Shown here piece after piece: positions 25,447 through 37,690 of a stretch of DNA of 64,000 nucleotides (position 1 is the stretch's first letter; each line of letters begins with the position of its first letter). The DNA lies in the NCBI GenBank assembly GCA_013400155.1, contig VXBM01000758.1, positions 101,010 to 165,009 on the forward strand. Direction: 5' to 3'. The notes beneath the pieces are model-generated. The model saw only the letters and a list, made by a program, of their open reading frames with translations. It was not told the DNA's origin and ran no database searches. The position numbers were made by a program, and so were the translations under genes. Source of the stretch: Helopsaltes ochotensis (taxonomy: Eukaryota > Chordata > Aves > Passeriformes > Locustellidae).

Positions 25447-28400
25447 GGTTTTGAAGATGATTATGGCTAAAAAATTTGAACAAAAATGATTCATAGTTTT
25501 GTACTAGTTTGACATATCTTCTCTTCACAAAAATGCTGTAGTTCACTTAATAGTACTTTGAAAAGTTGAACACGAAGACTGGCAAGTGAATGTGACAAGA
25601 AAACTGGAGTGAAGCTGACATATTACATATCATCAGTTATGTCCTTTCAACTTTTTAATTTGTGTGTGAAAAATGTCCTGATGCAGACTAGGAAAAAACT
25701 AAATTAGAAAGAACAGAAAATACTTAATTCTTTATGAAAATTCTGACTCAACCAATTAAGCCAAATCATGGTTTTCCACTTTAATCATGGAGCCCTTTTG
25801 TGGACCTGACCAAGGTAAATTTAGTGGAGCAGACAAAAAGAGAAAACTATACAAAATCAAGTTAAAAGAAAAAATAAATGTGGAAGATAAACAATTTTTG
25901 CCTTTACTAAAACAGTATTTTAATCCTAATATAGGTTTATTGGCAAGAGCTTGACTAATTCATTGGATTCACAGTACAAGTGTTTCCTTGTTTCATTTTA
26001 GTGATGATGGAAGTGCTTGGAAGCTATTACGTGCATTTGCAAAAAATTTTCTTTAATTAGTCTTAGAGGATAGATTGCTCTGCACTTCAAAAAAGATTAT
26101 ACTGTTATAAATTCACACACACATACCCAACTGTATCTATTACATCGTCGCAATTCCACGATGATTAAGAGGTTAGAGACTTCATCTGCATATATTTCTG
26201 ATTTCTTTTTTTACAATCAAATATTCCTCTGTGGTATTGTCCTACACTGCAATATACACCAAAACAGCATGGAAATAACTAGCAACAAGAAAGCATTGCC
26301 ATTTGGACCAACCTACATTTTTCAGAATGTTTCTCTCAGTGCTTACCAGGTCTGAGTATTCACCAGACATTGTTGGGTTTTCTCCTATCCTGTATACAAT
26401 ATGTAGATATTCTACCACAATTTCATAACCCGGGGAAATATATTTTACACAAAAACGATGTTCTCTCCCAGCTTACAAACACTACTATGAGAACTCAGTA
26501 CTACTAAGCATTCCTACATTTTAATGATACACCTTGTTCCTATAAGATAACCAGGATGAAAACTCTGAGTTACCACAAAAGGTGGAAATTGCAATTACAC
26601 ATTTACACTATGACAGCCTGCAAGAAAATGAAAAAGGGGTGGCATATATGTTCATGCAAGAAAAAAACACAAAGCCATCCAAAAGAAGTAAAGAAAATAG
26701 GAGAGACACAGTCATGTGACAATATCGTAAGAATTAAAACCATAAAAACAATTCTTCTTTCCTCTCAGGTTGAAAGATATTTGCAAGAACAATAGCCAGG
26801 ATCAACCCAAGTAGAGCTCAAATTGCATGAGAGTTTTCTAAAAAATAACAGGAAAATCAAGACCAAGAACAAAATCAAGAATATTTATTTCACACCTAGA
26901 GCAAGATTCAACTAGGAAGTAGTTTAATAGTATCAAATACCACTTATATGAAATTTGATACCAAATAGGTTTTGACCTGGACTATATCATGTTTTCTAAA
27001 GAAAGAAGTAATATGAAAATTCTGAGATTTAAGTAACTGGATTTTTACCAGAATAAAAACATTCTGTACATTGTATTTGAATGCAGCATGTTTATTCCAT
27101 TTTCTTAATCAATAATTCACCCTATACCTATAGGAATAATAATGCTAAATTTTACGTTTCTGACGTAGAAATGTTTTTATCACACATATATTGATGATAT
27201 ATTGGAAATGTGATTTATGATGTCCTTAGACTGGCACTGGAATTTGAAGAGTATGGATACCATCACATAGGTATAATTTATAGAGCTTATACACCATATT
27301 CTCTGATTTTCACACAAACACAATTATAAGACAAAAAATACCTCACAAAATAACATGAGGTGCTCACACCCCTACAGACTGTGTCCAGCAAGATCAAATT
27401 TCTGCCTTAGTAAGACCAGTGTGTGCTCCTGGACTCTGCTAATTCATGTGGAGGAGCAAATTTTGCATTTTTTTTAGAACTTTTAATCTTTTTTATTTTG
27501 CAGCTCTGCAGTTTGGGAAGCTGTGTTATCAATGAAAGCTGGTAACAAAATACAAATTAAAAATAGAAATTTACAAACAAAACCCTAGTGATACATTTAG
27601 AGTACTCATAAATTCATATTGTCTAAATAACTCTCCTTTAAGAAAAGTTTTGGTTACTTTTTTATTGGTTTGGGTTTTTTCCTTCCTTTAATTTGATAAC
27701 TATTTATAAAAATTCCAAGACCATTTTTATAATTAAATTGATTTCTCCAGTTTAATAACTGGACTTTGGACTCATCCCTTGGAGTTATCTTAATGTACTT
27801 ATACTTTGTTCTTCTGAGAATTCTCTCAGCATCATTTTTCATGGGCAGAACCCTAAGCCACTACATTTAAGCATGTTTTAATACTCTATATTTTTAAGTA
27901 TCTTATCTCAGTAGAGACAAGTCTAAAGTGGCATGAAAACAGGATTGTCATTCAATAACATCTGGAACATGTCTGCTTCTCTTCCTCAGGTCTGTGATCA
28001 CAGGACACAAAATTTACAGGGTTCAGCCCTAACTAATCAGAACAAAATAAATAGAAACAGACTATTTTTGCCAATTTCACACTTCAGTCTCTGAAAATAA
28101 AATTGTTTGTACATAATGTAAAAGTCATGGAAAACAAAACCAAAGTATTTGTCTGTCGTAGATGTAAAGGAAACTCATAAATGAATGAAAGAATTTAATA
28201 TAGGAAGAACAGCATATATCTTATATGAATCTAATTTCTCCACTTCAAATGTTATATTTATCAAATATCTGTGATGCATAAATACTAAAATGAATCTTTT
28301 TCAATTTAACTGCGGGATGATTGTCTCTTAAATAATAATTTATTTGGAAACATATAAAAGAAATTAGGATTTAATGGGTATATACAAAATGCTCCAAACA

Positions 28401-29404
28401 AAGATTTCTGGATAATTAAAGATAACAGCAATGTTACTGAAGGATTTTTGCACTGCGTAACAGTGAAATTTTACCAATTCATAAATATCACTTTTTTTTT
28501 TTACGAGAATTGTAATTTTTTCAAGTTCTGGTTTAATTTATCTTGTGATAATTATACACTTCTCTTGGTAAATAACAACCATGAAATTCTCCTATAAAGC
28601 AGTGACATTGCTAAGTCCTCAAGGGAATCCCACAATACTTTCAGACACTTTGATTTTAGGGATTTAGCTGAAAAGTTAGTTATATGCCTGTAGATAACCA
28701 TGGCAACAATGAACATGTTTATCTAGCTAACAGGTTCAAAGTTAGAAAACTGTCTTCAGAAAAGAAAATTTTACCCTTAAACCACTAGCTTGATGTTTTA
28801 TAGGAATAAACTCATTAGGAAAATGTTTACATTGAAATGAGAACAACATATGAATGTGCATTCAAAAGATAAAAATACCCAAAGAAGTAGTTGCACAGGG
28901 TGTTAAAAAATAATTGCAAACTCTCTAATGTTGTTTTTCTAGGAAGTAAAGCTAAAACACAAACCAGACGAAAATACACAATGTTATGTTTACTGTTCGG
29001 AGCTTTCGGAAATAAACTTTAAAAGACTGCCAGTGTTTCTGCTCCTCAGCCTTTCAGTTTCCTTTTACGAAACACAGTGGAATGAATGGCTCATCTATCC
29101 TTCCCATTTCTTATCAATTCATTAGCATTAAACGTGAATGGTTGTGACACAGTAGCACTTAGAGACTAATTTACAAGGACACAAGCAGCATTTTATGTAG
29201 CAGAAAGACACTAATAGAATAGATGCTGGTTTGCTCAAGTCATTTCCTTATTACTGTACTTACATAAAACATGACCATACTGTACAAAATTTACATAATT
29301 GCTACAATGGGTTCCTAAGTTCAGAAATTATTTTCCCTGGTCTCTTGTCTGTACAGTCTAAATGTCATTATATTTTTCTTGGCGCTCCTTGAGCAAGCTC
29401 CTCT
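25447..29404. other. Unique AT-rich DNA, no gene seen
   Basis: About 4 kb without a recognised repeat or exon. An ATAACCATGGCAAC motif near 28694 resembles half of an RFX X-box. The segment at about 28970-29150 is complex, non-repetitive sequence that could be conserved, but this cannot be tested here. Confidence 0.5.
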
Positions 29405-29478
29405 TCTAGTAAACAAAACAACAAAAATACCCCAATAAAACCAACCAAAAAACCAAGATAAAAATCCCACCAAACTAA
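29405..29478 (-). repeat. A/C-rich low-complexity tract
   Basis: A-rich sequence with short C runs (for example AATACCCCAATAAAACCAAC) and very few G or T. The minus strand is the G/T-rich strand. It lies under the 3' part of a chance minus-strand open frame, where it encodes a hydrophobic tail rich in F, L, G and W. Confidence 0.85.
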
Positions 29479-29991
29479 CCTCAGGCCACACAAGATGTAT
29501 AAGAGGTACAAAAATAATTTCCACACTGTAAACTTAACCATACAGTTGTTAACGGTACAAGAGATAGAAGCAAAGGAGGAAAGTATCACCACTTTTTTAT
29601 TACAGAACAGGGCTGATCCTGAGGCTCTGTCACACTGACAAGATAGACTATCATGACTTCTCACTGATATAGGCAAACAAAGACACTGGAACTTATTCTC
29701 ATCCCTGTGCATATTTGGAAGAAACTGGGAAAGGAATGAGAAAAAGACACAAATTTCATATAGATATGCTGCAGGCTGCTGAAAGAGGAAAGGGCAGTGG
29801 GGGAGGAGCTGTGGTAGTACTGGCTCATCATTTCCTTCCTGAAGAATTCTTCTCTCACACATCATTCATTTAAAAGGGAGAAAAGTTATCAAAGACTTAC
29901 TAAGGATGAACGGCAATCACTGTTCTCACAAAATCCAAACATCTTTGATAATACTTTGTAAAAATTACCTGCTGCTCTTTCATTTCTTCAA
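29479..29991. other. Unique DNA between two A/C tracts
   Basis: A minus-strand frame is open from 29865 to 29368 (165 codons), but it lacks a recognisable domain and ends inside the low-complexity tract. It is treated as chance. Confidence 0.5.
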
Positions 29992-30065
29992 GGAAAAAAA
30001 ACCCCAAACCACAACAAACAAACAAAAATAACCCAAACACCCACAAAACAAAACAACAAACCACA
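29992..30065 (-). repeat. A/C-rich low-complexity tract
   Basis: A with short C runs (for example AACCCAAACACCCACAAAAC), the second such tract within 600 bp and in the same orientation as 29405-29478. A T-rich run follows directly at about 30070-30085. Confidence 0.88.
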
Positions 30066-30499
30066 AAGTCTTTTTTTTTTTTTCTTTGGTGGTTTTTAAG
30101 AATATTTCTATTTGGAGCACATTCATAACCAGGAGGTTAATTCTTCTCAGAGGGATATACTCAGAGTTCACATTTTTTTCCCTGTAATTAAAAGTAACTA
30201 CCAAACAACACAGAATTATTCCATGAAAAGAAGGATCTACAAAGGGACCAATCCTCTCCTAAGTATAAAATATCTGCAACCCTAATTGAAAAAACAAATC
30301 TCAAAATTATGTGTACATTCACACACTTACAGTTGACAGAAAAAAATTCAGACCTTGTCCAACCATCTAAAGATCCATGAAGTTGTTCTTTGTTTAGCGG
30401 AGATTTGTACACTTAGATTGAACTTAATGGAATAATTTTTCTAGATAATTGACAATGTGGGAATAACAGAGGTGAACAGAGAGGAAAACAAAATTTTCC
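30066..30499. other. Unique DNA
   Basis: No supported feature. Confidence 0.5.
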
Positions 30500-30965
30500 A
30501 TCAGCCCCAAGTCATAAAAAGCAAAAGCAGCTCTTTATGGCGCTGCACGCACAGGAAAGGGTCCCAGGGTCCACTCTCCAAGCACAGAGCAGCTAGAGGG
30601 GTGCATTTGTTTATGTTCCCTGGCATTAAGGAGGATCAAAAGAAGGGCACGAGGCATCTGTGAAAGCATACGGAGTTGGCAGGAGGGCAGCAGCACACCA
30701 TGCATGTCTGCAAGGCTGGAAGGCAGGAAATAAAGCACCGTTGGTGAGGCATTGCACAGAGCCCCGAGAGCTGGGGGACTGGGAAGGCAGAGGTGGAGCG
30801 TGGGGTACCCACAGGGGCCCAAAAACCCACTGAGTGAGGCTGTGAAAGAGACCTTCAGGGGGGATGTAGGGATGAAAGGAGAGAACAGCCAACGTAAAAA
30901 ATGGAAAAGGATGAGGCAGAGAGAAGTTTAAAAATGACATTTCTGCTCTGTAGACAGGTTTTGTG
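30500..30965. other. GC-elevated, purine-rich block of unknown origin
   Basis: The plus strand becomes G- and A-rich (for example GAGCTGGGGGACTGGGAAGG near 30769) against an AT-rich background. Minus-strand frames of 64 to 117 codons are open across it, but they are proline/serine/leucine-rich as expected from composition and match nothing I recognise. It could be an old retroelement fragment or a lineage-specific GC block. Confidence 0.35.
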
Positions 30966-31845
30966 CCTCCTGTTTGCACAACCCTCAGCTACAGATGATT
31001 AAAGTGTGTGACAGCACTGGGTAGTCACCAGTATTTTCTCCCTGTTGGATCTCAGTGCTGACCTATCACTACAACACTTTGAGCTCACTAGAATCAGAAA
31101 AGGGATTAATAGCTGATATTAACAGAATCAGACATAGTTACCCTATGACCAGGGAGCTTCACAAATCAATATTCCCTTATCTCACACGTGAGGTATGAAA
31201 TTCTCGCTTTGCAGGTAAAGACTAAGGTGTAGAAACTTTAATTCATGTACCCAAGGTGATAGAGGATGCCTTTGGTAATATTGGAAAGCAAGATATGTCA
31301 CATGCCTAGGCTAGTGTCCCAACAAACATTCAGAACAAATGCAGCACAAATTCAGTTAAGTGCTCACTTATATACTTGAGGTTTTCCCTCCATGTTTAGA
31401 GATATACACTGTACTTTATTTAAGTCATAATGCCATGTAAAGTATGCATAAAGGCAATTCTTAAATGGAAATTTGTCAAGAAAGTTTTGAGGTATAAAAA
31501 AAAAAAGAGAAAAGATGTACCCTTATGCTTGCACTTCTGCTGACCTTAATGTTTTTATGCCAGAAAAAAATTAGTAACTGGGAATTTTCTGACAACATAT
31601 TTTATAATGAAGCCCTTGTTGGAAAACACTTTCCTATCAAATGTCTGGTAATGAGCTCTGCAGCCAAAAACAAGCACAAATTTGGCACCAGACAAAGACA
31701 TCAGACATGCGTCTTGGATGCCCAGTAGCTTTTGTCAGCAGATAATTTGCAAAAAAAAAAGAAAAAAAAAATCCAAAACAAAAAATAAAAAAAGACATCA
31801 TTACAAACTAACTGAAAAATTCTGATGATCTCTGGAATTCATTAC
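30966..31845. other. Unique AT-rich DNA
   Basis: No gene seen. Short A runs occur at about 31496-31506 and 31750-31790. Confidence 0.5.
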
Positions 31846-32100
31846 CATGTCCTTCTGTCGCAGGCATGGGCAGAAAAGACCTGTCCCTTCCTGCAGCTGC
31901 AGGGCTGGATGCAGGCAGTGCTCTGCAGGCACACAGCTCAGGGAGCTGCTGCTGAGAAAGGCGGGCTGGGGATACCAAGTGTCATCAGCAGGCAGAACAA
32001 GGTGACAGAGGAAAGGGATCTTGCTGTCACACTGAATCAGGATTAAACTGCGGCATATGGTAACTGCACAAGAGATGTTACACCCCTTTGGCACGGACCC
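31846..32100. other. GC-elevated block of unknown origin
   Basis: GC-rich sequence with repeated CAGCTGCAGGG / GGAGCTGCTGCTG-like pieces near 31890-31960. Open frames of 73 (plus) and 97 (minus) codons overlap here without recognisable similarity. A faint resemblance to the CR1 AAAGGGATCTTG string near 32012 is too short to support a call. Confidence 0.3.
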
Positions 32101-33484
32101 TGGATACAGAAGTGGAAAGGGAGAGCCTGTGTTTAGTCATTAGTCCCTGCTCTGTACCAGGGTAAGAGAACTGGGTTGGAAAATAACTAGCAGAAGTAGC
32201 GATATTGGAATATGCTTTTTAATTGCTTTTAAGAAAAAACCTAAAGAACTATTTTTTTTAAAAAAAAAAAGTCTATTTCTTTTTTGTTTCAACACAGAAA
32301 AATTTTGTTATTGGATTCTCCCAAATATCTCACCTCCTTAGAGCTTGTAAAGGAGAAGGAAAAAAGTCATGTTTTGCTCTGTTTTCCCCAGGAGAGTGTC
32401 CATACCAGCTTTTGCAGGCAGAGCATCACTGCACCTGAGACTCTTGAAATGAGGCACGGCTGGGTGGCTGAACCCAGCCTTCAAGATGTGGCTGGCAGAG
32501 CGGACCTCAGGCTAAGGCAGGAAAGAGCAAGTGAGATGAGAAGTGAAATAAGCCAAAATTTCACTGGAAAGCCTGGATCCTCCATCTGTCTTCTGCTTAA
32601 CTGCAGCTCTACTTTCATGTTCACTTCAGCAGTTATGGACATTCCTTTAAGAAGTAACTCCAGTCATTTTAGTGGCACTAAATTTCTTTGAAGCTTATCT
32701 TATTTCCTACGGCCTGTGTGCTGCTTTGTTTCAGCAAGTTTTTAATGCAGCATAGACAAGATTCACATTCACAAAGTCATTTATTAAAAAAAAAAAAAAA
32801 AAAGAGAAAAAACATCTTAGTAATGTAAAATGTCTGAGGATAAAAGAAATAAAGAAATGTAGACAATAAGAATATAATTAGTACTGTGCGACATGTGGTG
32901 AGATTTCTGCTTTTGATCATTAGCATTCCTACAGCTTTGTCGGCCCAGGAATAATGAGGATAATGGGGTGCTTTTCTCTAACTGCAATCATAAGGTATGG
33001 AAATTAAAGAAATCTCTACAGAGTCAGAAATCTGAAACTATAAATAATAATGAAGGTTCTCGGGTACCCTGGAATTAACTAATGACGCATTTTGTGAGAG
33101 GGAAAAAAAGCAGTTCCCAGCACCATGTCAAGTGTCTTGCTGATGGTGTGCAGCACTCTCCAGGTCCTACTCTTATTCTGATCACGGAACGAGCGAAAGC
33201 ACTTTGATGCACAAGGGCCTAAGATTTTATATAGCACTGCTACTCAGCTCATCTTTTCTGCCCCACAATGGTTTTTTTTCCCATGCAGATTTTGTTCAGG
33301 TCATTAGCACTAAGCTTCACAGGAAGACAGACACGAAAGCGTGGAGCCTCAAGGTAATACTGAACACACCACAGACCAGAGGAGAGCCCTCTCCTTTATT
33401 CCCTGAGTTGGGATGACTCAAGAAATCATTTCAAGATTAGAGTGAATTCAGTGTGGCAACACCTGTGGCTCAGTGGCAGGGAAT
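32101..33484. other. Unique DNA with an A18 run and one possible conserved stretch
   Basis: A poly-A run of 18 lies at 32786-32803. The part at about 32890-33000 (containing CTGCTTTTGATCATTAGC) is complex and non-repetitive like conserved noncoding DNA, but this is unproven. The 135-codon plus-strand frame at 32284-32691 has no recognisable domain. Confidence 0.45.
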
Positions 33485-33516
33485 GGAGGGATTTTAATAG
33501 GGAGGGATTCTAATAG
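33485..33516 (+). repeat. 16-bp tandem duplication
   Basis: GGAGGGATTTTAATAG at 33485-33500 is followed directly by GGAGGGATTCTAATAG at 33501-33516, differing at one base. It is probably a small replication-slippage duplication. Confidence 0.9.
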
Positions 33517-36500
33517 GACCTTGGGCTGGAGACCTTGAAAAGAAAAATCTTGCTGATGTACAGCGTAATTTTTCTATTTCTTTAATAGGCATCACAACAG
33601 CTGTTTTTTTCCCCACAAGTTTTATATCATTTATTTTAAAACAATTTTTCATTTCTGAAGTGAATTATTTGCTATAGAAGACTTTGTAATAGCATTTTTT
33701 GGTTCACTCTGTGAGAAATAAGGCAAATGTATTATGGAATTCAAGATATATAAAATTTAATTCTCACTGGACATGCAGAGTGACTTCATCTGTGTATTAA
33801 TAAAATTTTCCTATGAACAGCAGCAGAAATGTTAACATTTTCTCACCAAAATTCTTAGGTAACCCATTTTTAAAACTTCTTAGCAAATAGACTGGAGATT
33901 AACAGTGTATTTTGAAAGATAAATACAAGAATAAGAAACTTTAAAGCACATGTAGGTGAAAACAGTGAAACTCCTCTTTTTAGACAACAATAAAAGAAAA
34001 TAAGTGGATTCTAAACCAGTGGCATAAATAGGTTTTCTATTTTTAACTTAACAAAGAGGAAGAATAAAAATATTCCCTTAATTCAACAGTAAGTCTCAAA
34101 AAGTTGGATTTTTTGAAAGATTTTTTGGGGGTGGGGGAAAGCCATAGTTGGATGGAGAAAGAAAAAGGATGGAAAGCAGGCATACCACTGAATATACTTT
34201 TTACTTTTTTACTTTCTCAGATCTAGAAAGTGCTTTTAAAGTCAAATGAACATCATACTTGGTCATCTAACATTATTTTTGAATCTCAATTTTGAATATT
34301 GCCTGAATTCACATCTATTTCACAAGACCCAGCTCACTTCTACCATGCTAAGTCATCATCTGAAAACCTCATAAGCAGTAGATGGGAGCAGCTATTCAAA
34401 GAGTAAAATTAGCTGAAATAGGTAACTCCTGAAGATTATTTGAGGAAACAACCCCTTGCGCTCATACCTTTTGCACAGCTTTGAGTTTGGGCAGTGACAG
34501 AAGGGATTCCCACAGTACCCTCAGGGGCCCCAGGCTTTTTATTGAAGGATCATCTCTAAGTATAAGAACATGAATGTGCTTAGAAAAAATCTCCAGTGCA
34601 ACAGAACAGAATGTGAGGTAAAAACCAGAAATGGCAGCAGTGACCCATGAGCTCACTGGGCACCCTGGGGAAATCATTTGCCTCGTTACCGGTGTTGCTA
34701 ATTCATCTCTGCACAGGTTCCTCAAACAAATTGGCGTGTGGGCATTTTGATTGCAAATATACTTGTCAGCAGCCTGGATTTTAGCAGTTTCTGTTTAAAT
34801 ACCTCTCAAAGTAGGGCATGTAATTTGCGCATTTTTAATAACCTTCATTGAAAAAGATCGTATCAACAGTGAAGAGAGTGCAAAGGGTGACTGAAATAAC
34901 AAGGTAATCCAGGGAAACCTTGTAAGGATTGCGAGACAAAAAACCCTCTAAAATAGCTCTAATGAATGACTGTCCTTAAATTATGAGTTATGTTTTAGAA
35001 CAGTGCATGATTGCAATCGACAGCTGCAATGTAAAACATGAAATAGAAGTAAATATTTATGTATATACTTATGTGTAACTGATACATAACTATATTTATA
35101 CATGATTAAATAGATAACTCTGAGCTCAATTCTGACATGCAGAGTCACTGATATTTTATTTTTCTGATTTTACTCTCATCATAAATCAACTTATATTATT
35201 GGAATCTGACATATTAAGCATGTACCTCAAATAAATTAGTCAAAGGCATTCCATTTGTGACGTCACTGCTTTAGTTGATGCTTCTATGCTTGCATCCTTA
35301 AAAGAGTTAAACAGGTCTCAATATTAAGATTTTTGAAAAGTGCAAGAAATTATGGGATAAGAGTACAGAAAAAAAGAGAATAAGAGAGTTGCTTTAACTG
35401 GACACACTTTAAATTGCAGAAGGTGTAGATGAAATTGAATTTTCTTTACCACTTCATTTTTAATTTGCACTTATTATTGCTTATTCCTTGCTCTTTGCAA
35501 CTTGTGGAATATTTAGATTCTAATAATTTATTTTGCAAATCTGGACACTGTGGTAACTCTTCTAACTTTAGGCTGACCTCCTAAATTTATGGGCCAAAAC
35601 CCCACCACCAGCATATTATGGAAATACTTCATCTAAAAATATTTTTATATTGCTGTTAAAAGTTCACAAAATAGTATGGAATATTGGAAAGTATTGTTGG
35701 ATACTGAATAATAGAGAATGGAAAGCAGAGTTGGCTAAGCATTTATAACAGTGCTAATGGAACAAAACTTTCCCACTTAATTTCTGGCTTGATAAGGAAA
35801 GGAAATAAAGATAGTGATTTCGAATATATTATAGATGAACCAAATTTAACAGATAGTAAAAGAATTTGAAGTTTTGTCTTAGTTTGACCTTTCTCTTGTC
35901 TGTCTTCATGGTATTATCTTTGTGAGTACAATAATTCACAGCAGTTCAGGAAGATTACTTTTGTGCAACAAGGATTTAATCATGTAATTTTTCTGAAGCA
36001 TAACTCAGTTAAAAAAGATATATAACAGAGAGAAACAGAAGGAAGACAGAATGAAAGAGCAAATTAATCTTTTTTGTGAAGGCCATGTAGAACATTATAA
36101 TAAATACAAAAAGTAAGGATTTGCTGCACTAATAGTTCTTATTACTAGCCTAATAAGCATTTAGAAAGGTCAGGAATTTTCTATATACCATCCAAATTAC
36201 CCTCTACTGATACAAACATGAAAATATTATTTGGCATGTGGTTTAGTCAACGTTTGTAACCATTTTTTGAATCATTTAGAGTACCATATCTTGTCTAAGG
36301 GATCCCAGGATATCTTCACTGAGACTCCTATTTGTAAAGTTGAGTGCAGAAGTGGCCAAAAAAAGGATACAGCACTATGGATATGTAATTATTACAAAAA
36401 TTTTAATATCTAGAAAAAATTAACTTCAAGCCTTAAATCCCGATATTTTGGATAAAATGGACAAACCTAATAACTAAAAGCAATTAACAACCACTGAACA

Positions 36501-37389
36501 GAAAAAAAAATCTTTTGTCAAGAGAGCTGAGAGGCTCTGCCAGAAGTTCTCCACTCTATGTCCTGAAAAGTGCATTGGCCTCATTTAGACTTTAAAAAGA
36601 AGATAAAAAACTACATAAAATATCATTACAAGTAATTCAGTTCTTCACTCCACGCAGGATTTTTAAAAATACTTTAATTTAGTTGGTTTTATTATGTTTA
36701 TGGGTTTTATTTGATTTTTGAAAAAAATTATTTATAGTGTTGATAGTTTTAGCATGGCAAAGCATGCCCCATGTATTTTTTGTTTTCCCACAGTGCACAA
36801 GGGACAGAAGTGTGTTTCAGAAAGGGGAGGAATTAGAGCGGCTTTGGTGACTGAGCAGTCTGAAAATGGCTTTGCAGAACTGAGTATGGTCATTAACATT
36901 TACCTTCTGAATTAAGTGCAGAAATGCAAAGAGGTTTAACTGAGCTGAGAACAGTTCACCTTTGCTTGAACATACAAATGGAAATTCCTGAAGGTTCATG
37001 GCTTTTTCTTTAGGTGCCTGAATGTCTTAAAAATTAAATTCTGTCAGACTATTTCAGGACATCCGTCAGAAAGCTTGTGGCAGACCATGGCATTGTGCCC
37101 AAACCTCTGACACAGCTTTGTTACCTCTGCCCCGCAAACCAAAATTCTTCTTGAAGTTGTGAGATGTGCACATTTTACTGAAACTGTTGAAGAAGGTATC
37201 ACTTAGTCATCTAGACATGTGGGACTTCACAGCCATATAAATATAGTCGTCTATGAGCAAATATAGAAAATTCTTCATATCAGACTCTTGATTGACTACA
37301 TGAATCAGTGCTAAGAATAGTTAATCACTTTCTACTCTTCTGCAACTGACAGACCAAATGTGACAAAGATTAGCCGTCATAATGTGTTA
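33517..37389. other. Unique AT-rich DNA, no gene seen
   Basis: No recognised repeat family or exon in about 3.9 kb. It contains one consensus CRE at 35258-35265, listed separately. Confidence 0.5.
35258..35265. promoter_or_regulatory. Consensus CRE palindrome
   Basis: A second intact TGACGTCA octamer (CREB/ATF site), set in complex non-repetitive AT-rich sequence. No transcript start is seen nearby, so a distal enhancer site or chance are both possible. Confidence 0.3.
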
Positions 37390-37690
37390 AACATGCTTTA
37401 CAGTTCCCACTGAAATGTATGATTCAGCTGCTTTGATATGCACATTTTGCTGAAACAGCACAATTATTTATCTTCAGAAAAGTGTACAATTGAAAGAGCA
37501 AAGTCTGCTTTTGATCATCACTTTGAAATCTTCATTAGCACAATTTTATTCAGAGCTGCAGCTGCTTCTCTTTGCTGGTGGAAGCTAATCAATCAAACTG
37601 CAAACTTACTTCTGAAAGAGTACAAAGCAGCAGCCAAGTATCAGTGTATTTTTGGTGTGGCTTTAAAGCACACTAATAAGGAACAGAATA
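37390..37690. promoter_or_regulatory. Possible conserved noncoding element
   Basis: Non-repetitive sequence dense with motifs common in vertebrate enhancers. These include GCTTTTGATCATCACTTTG near 37507, which resembles a TCF/LEF CTTTGA-type core. Others are CTTCATTAGC near 37531, GAGCTGCAGCTGCTTCTC near 37553 with E-box CAGCTG, and AGCTAATCAATCAAAC near 37583, which is homeodomain/PBX-like. The plus-strand frame 37438-37695 stays open for 85 codons but lacks recognisable similarity. I rate it the most enhancer-like stretch in the window, by motif content only. Confidence 0.3.

Noticed and set aside
29368..29865. 165-codon minus-strand open frame with a hydrophobic C-terminal half
   Set aside because: The hydrophobic tail is the translation of the A/C low-complexity tract at 29405-29478. 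The rest has no recognisable domain, and overlapping frames of similar quality exist. I treat it as a chance frame.
31846..32100. Possible CR1 fragment from an AAAGGGATCTTG string
   Set aside because: The match is only about a dozen bases and neighbouring CR1 blocks are absent.
32284..32691. 135-codon plus-strand open frame
   Set aside because: No recognisable domain, no convincing exon boundaries and no similar frame nearby. It cannot be told from chance.
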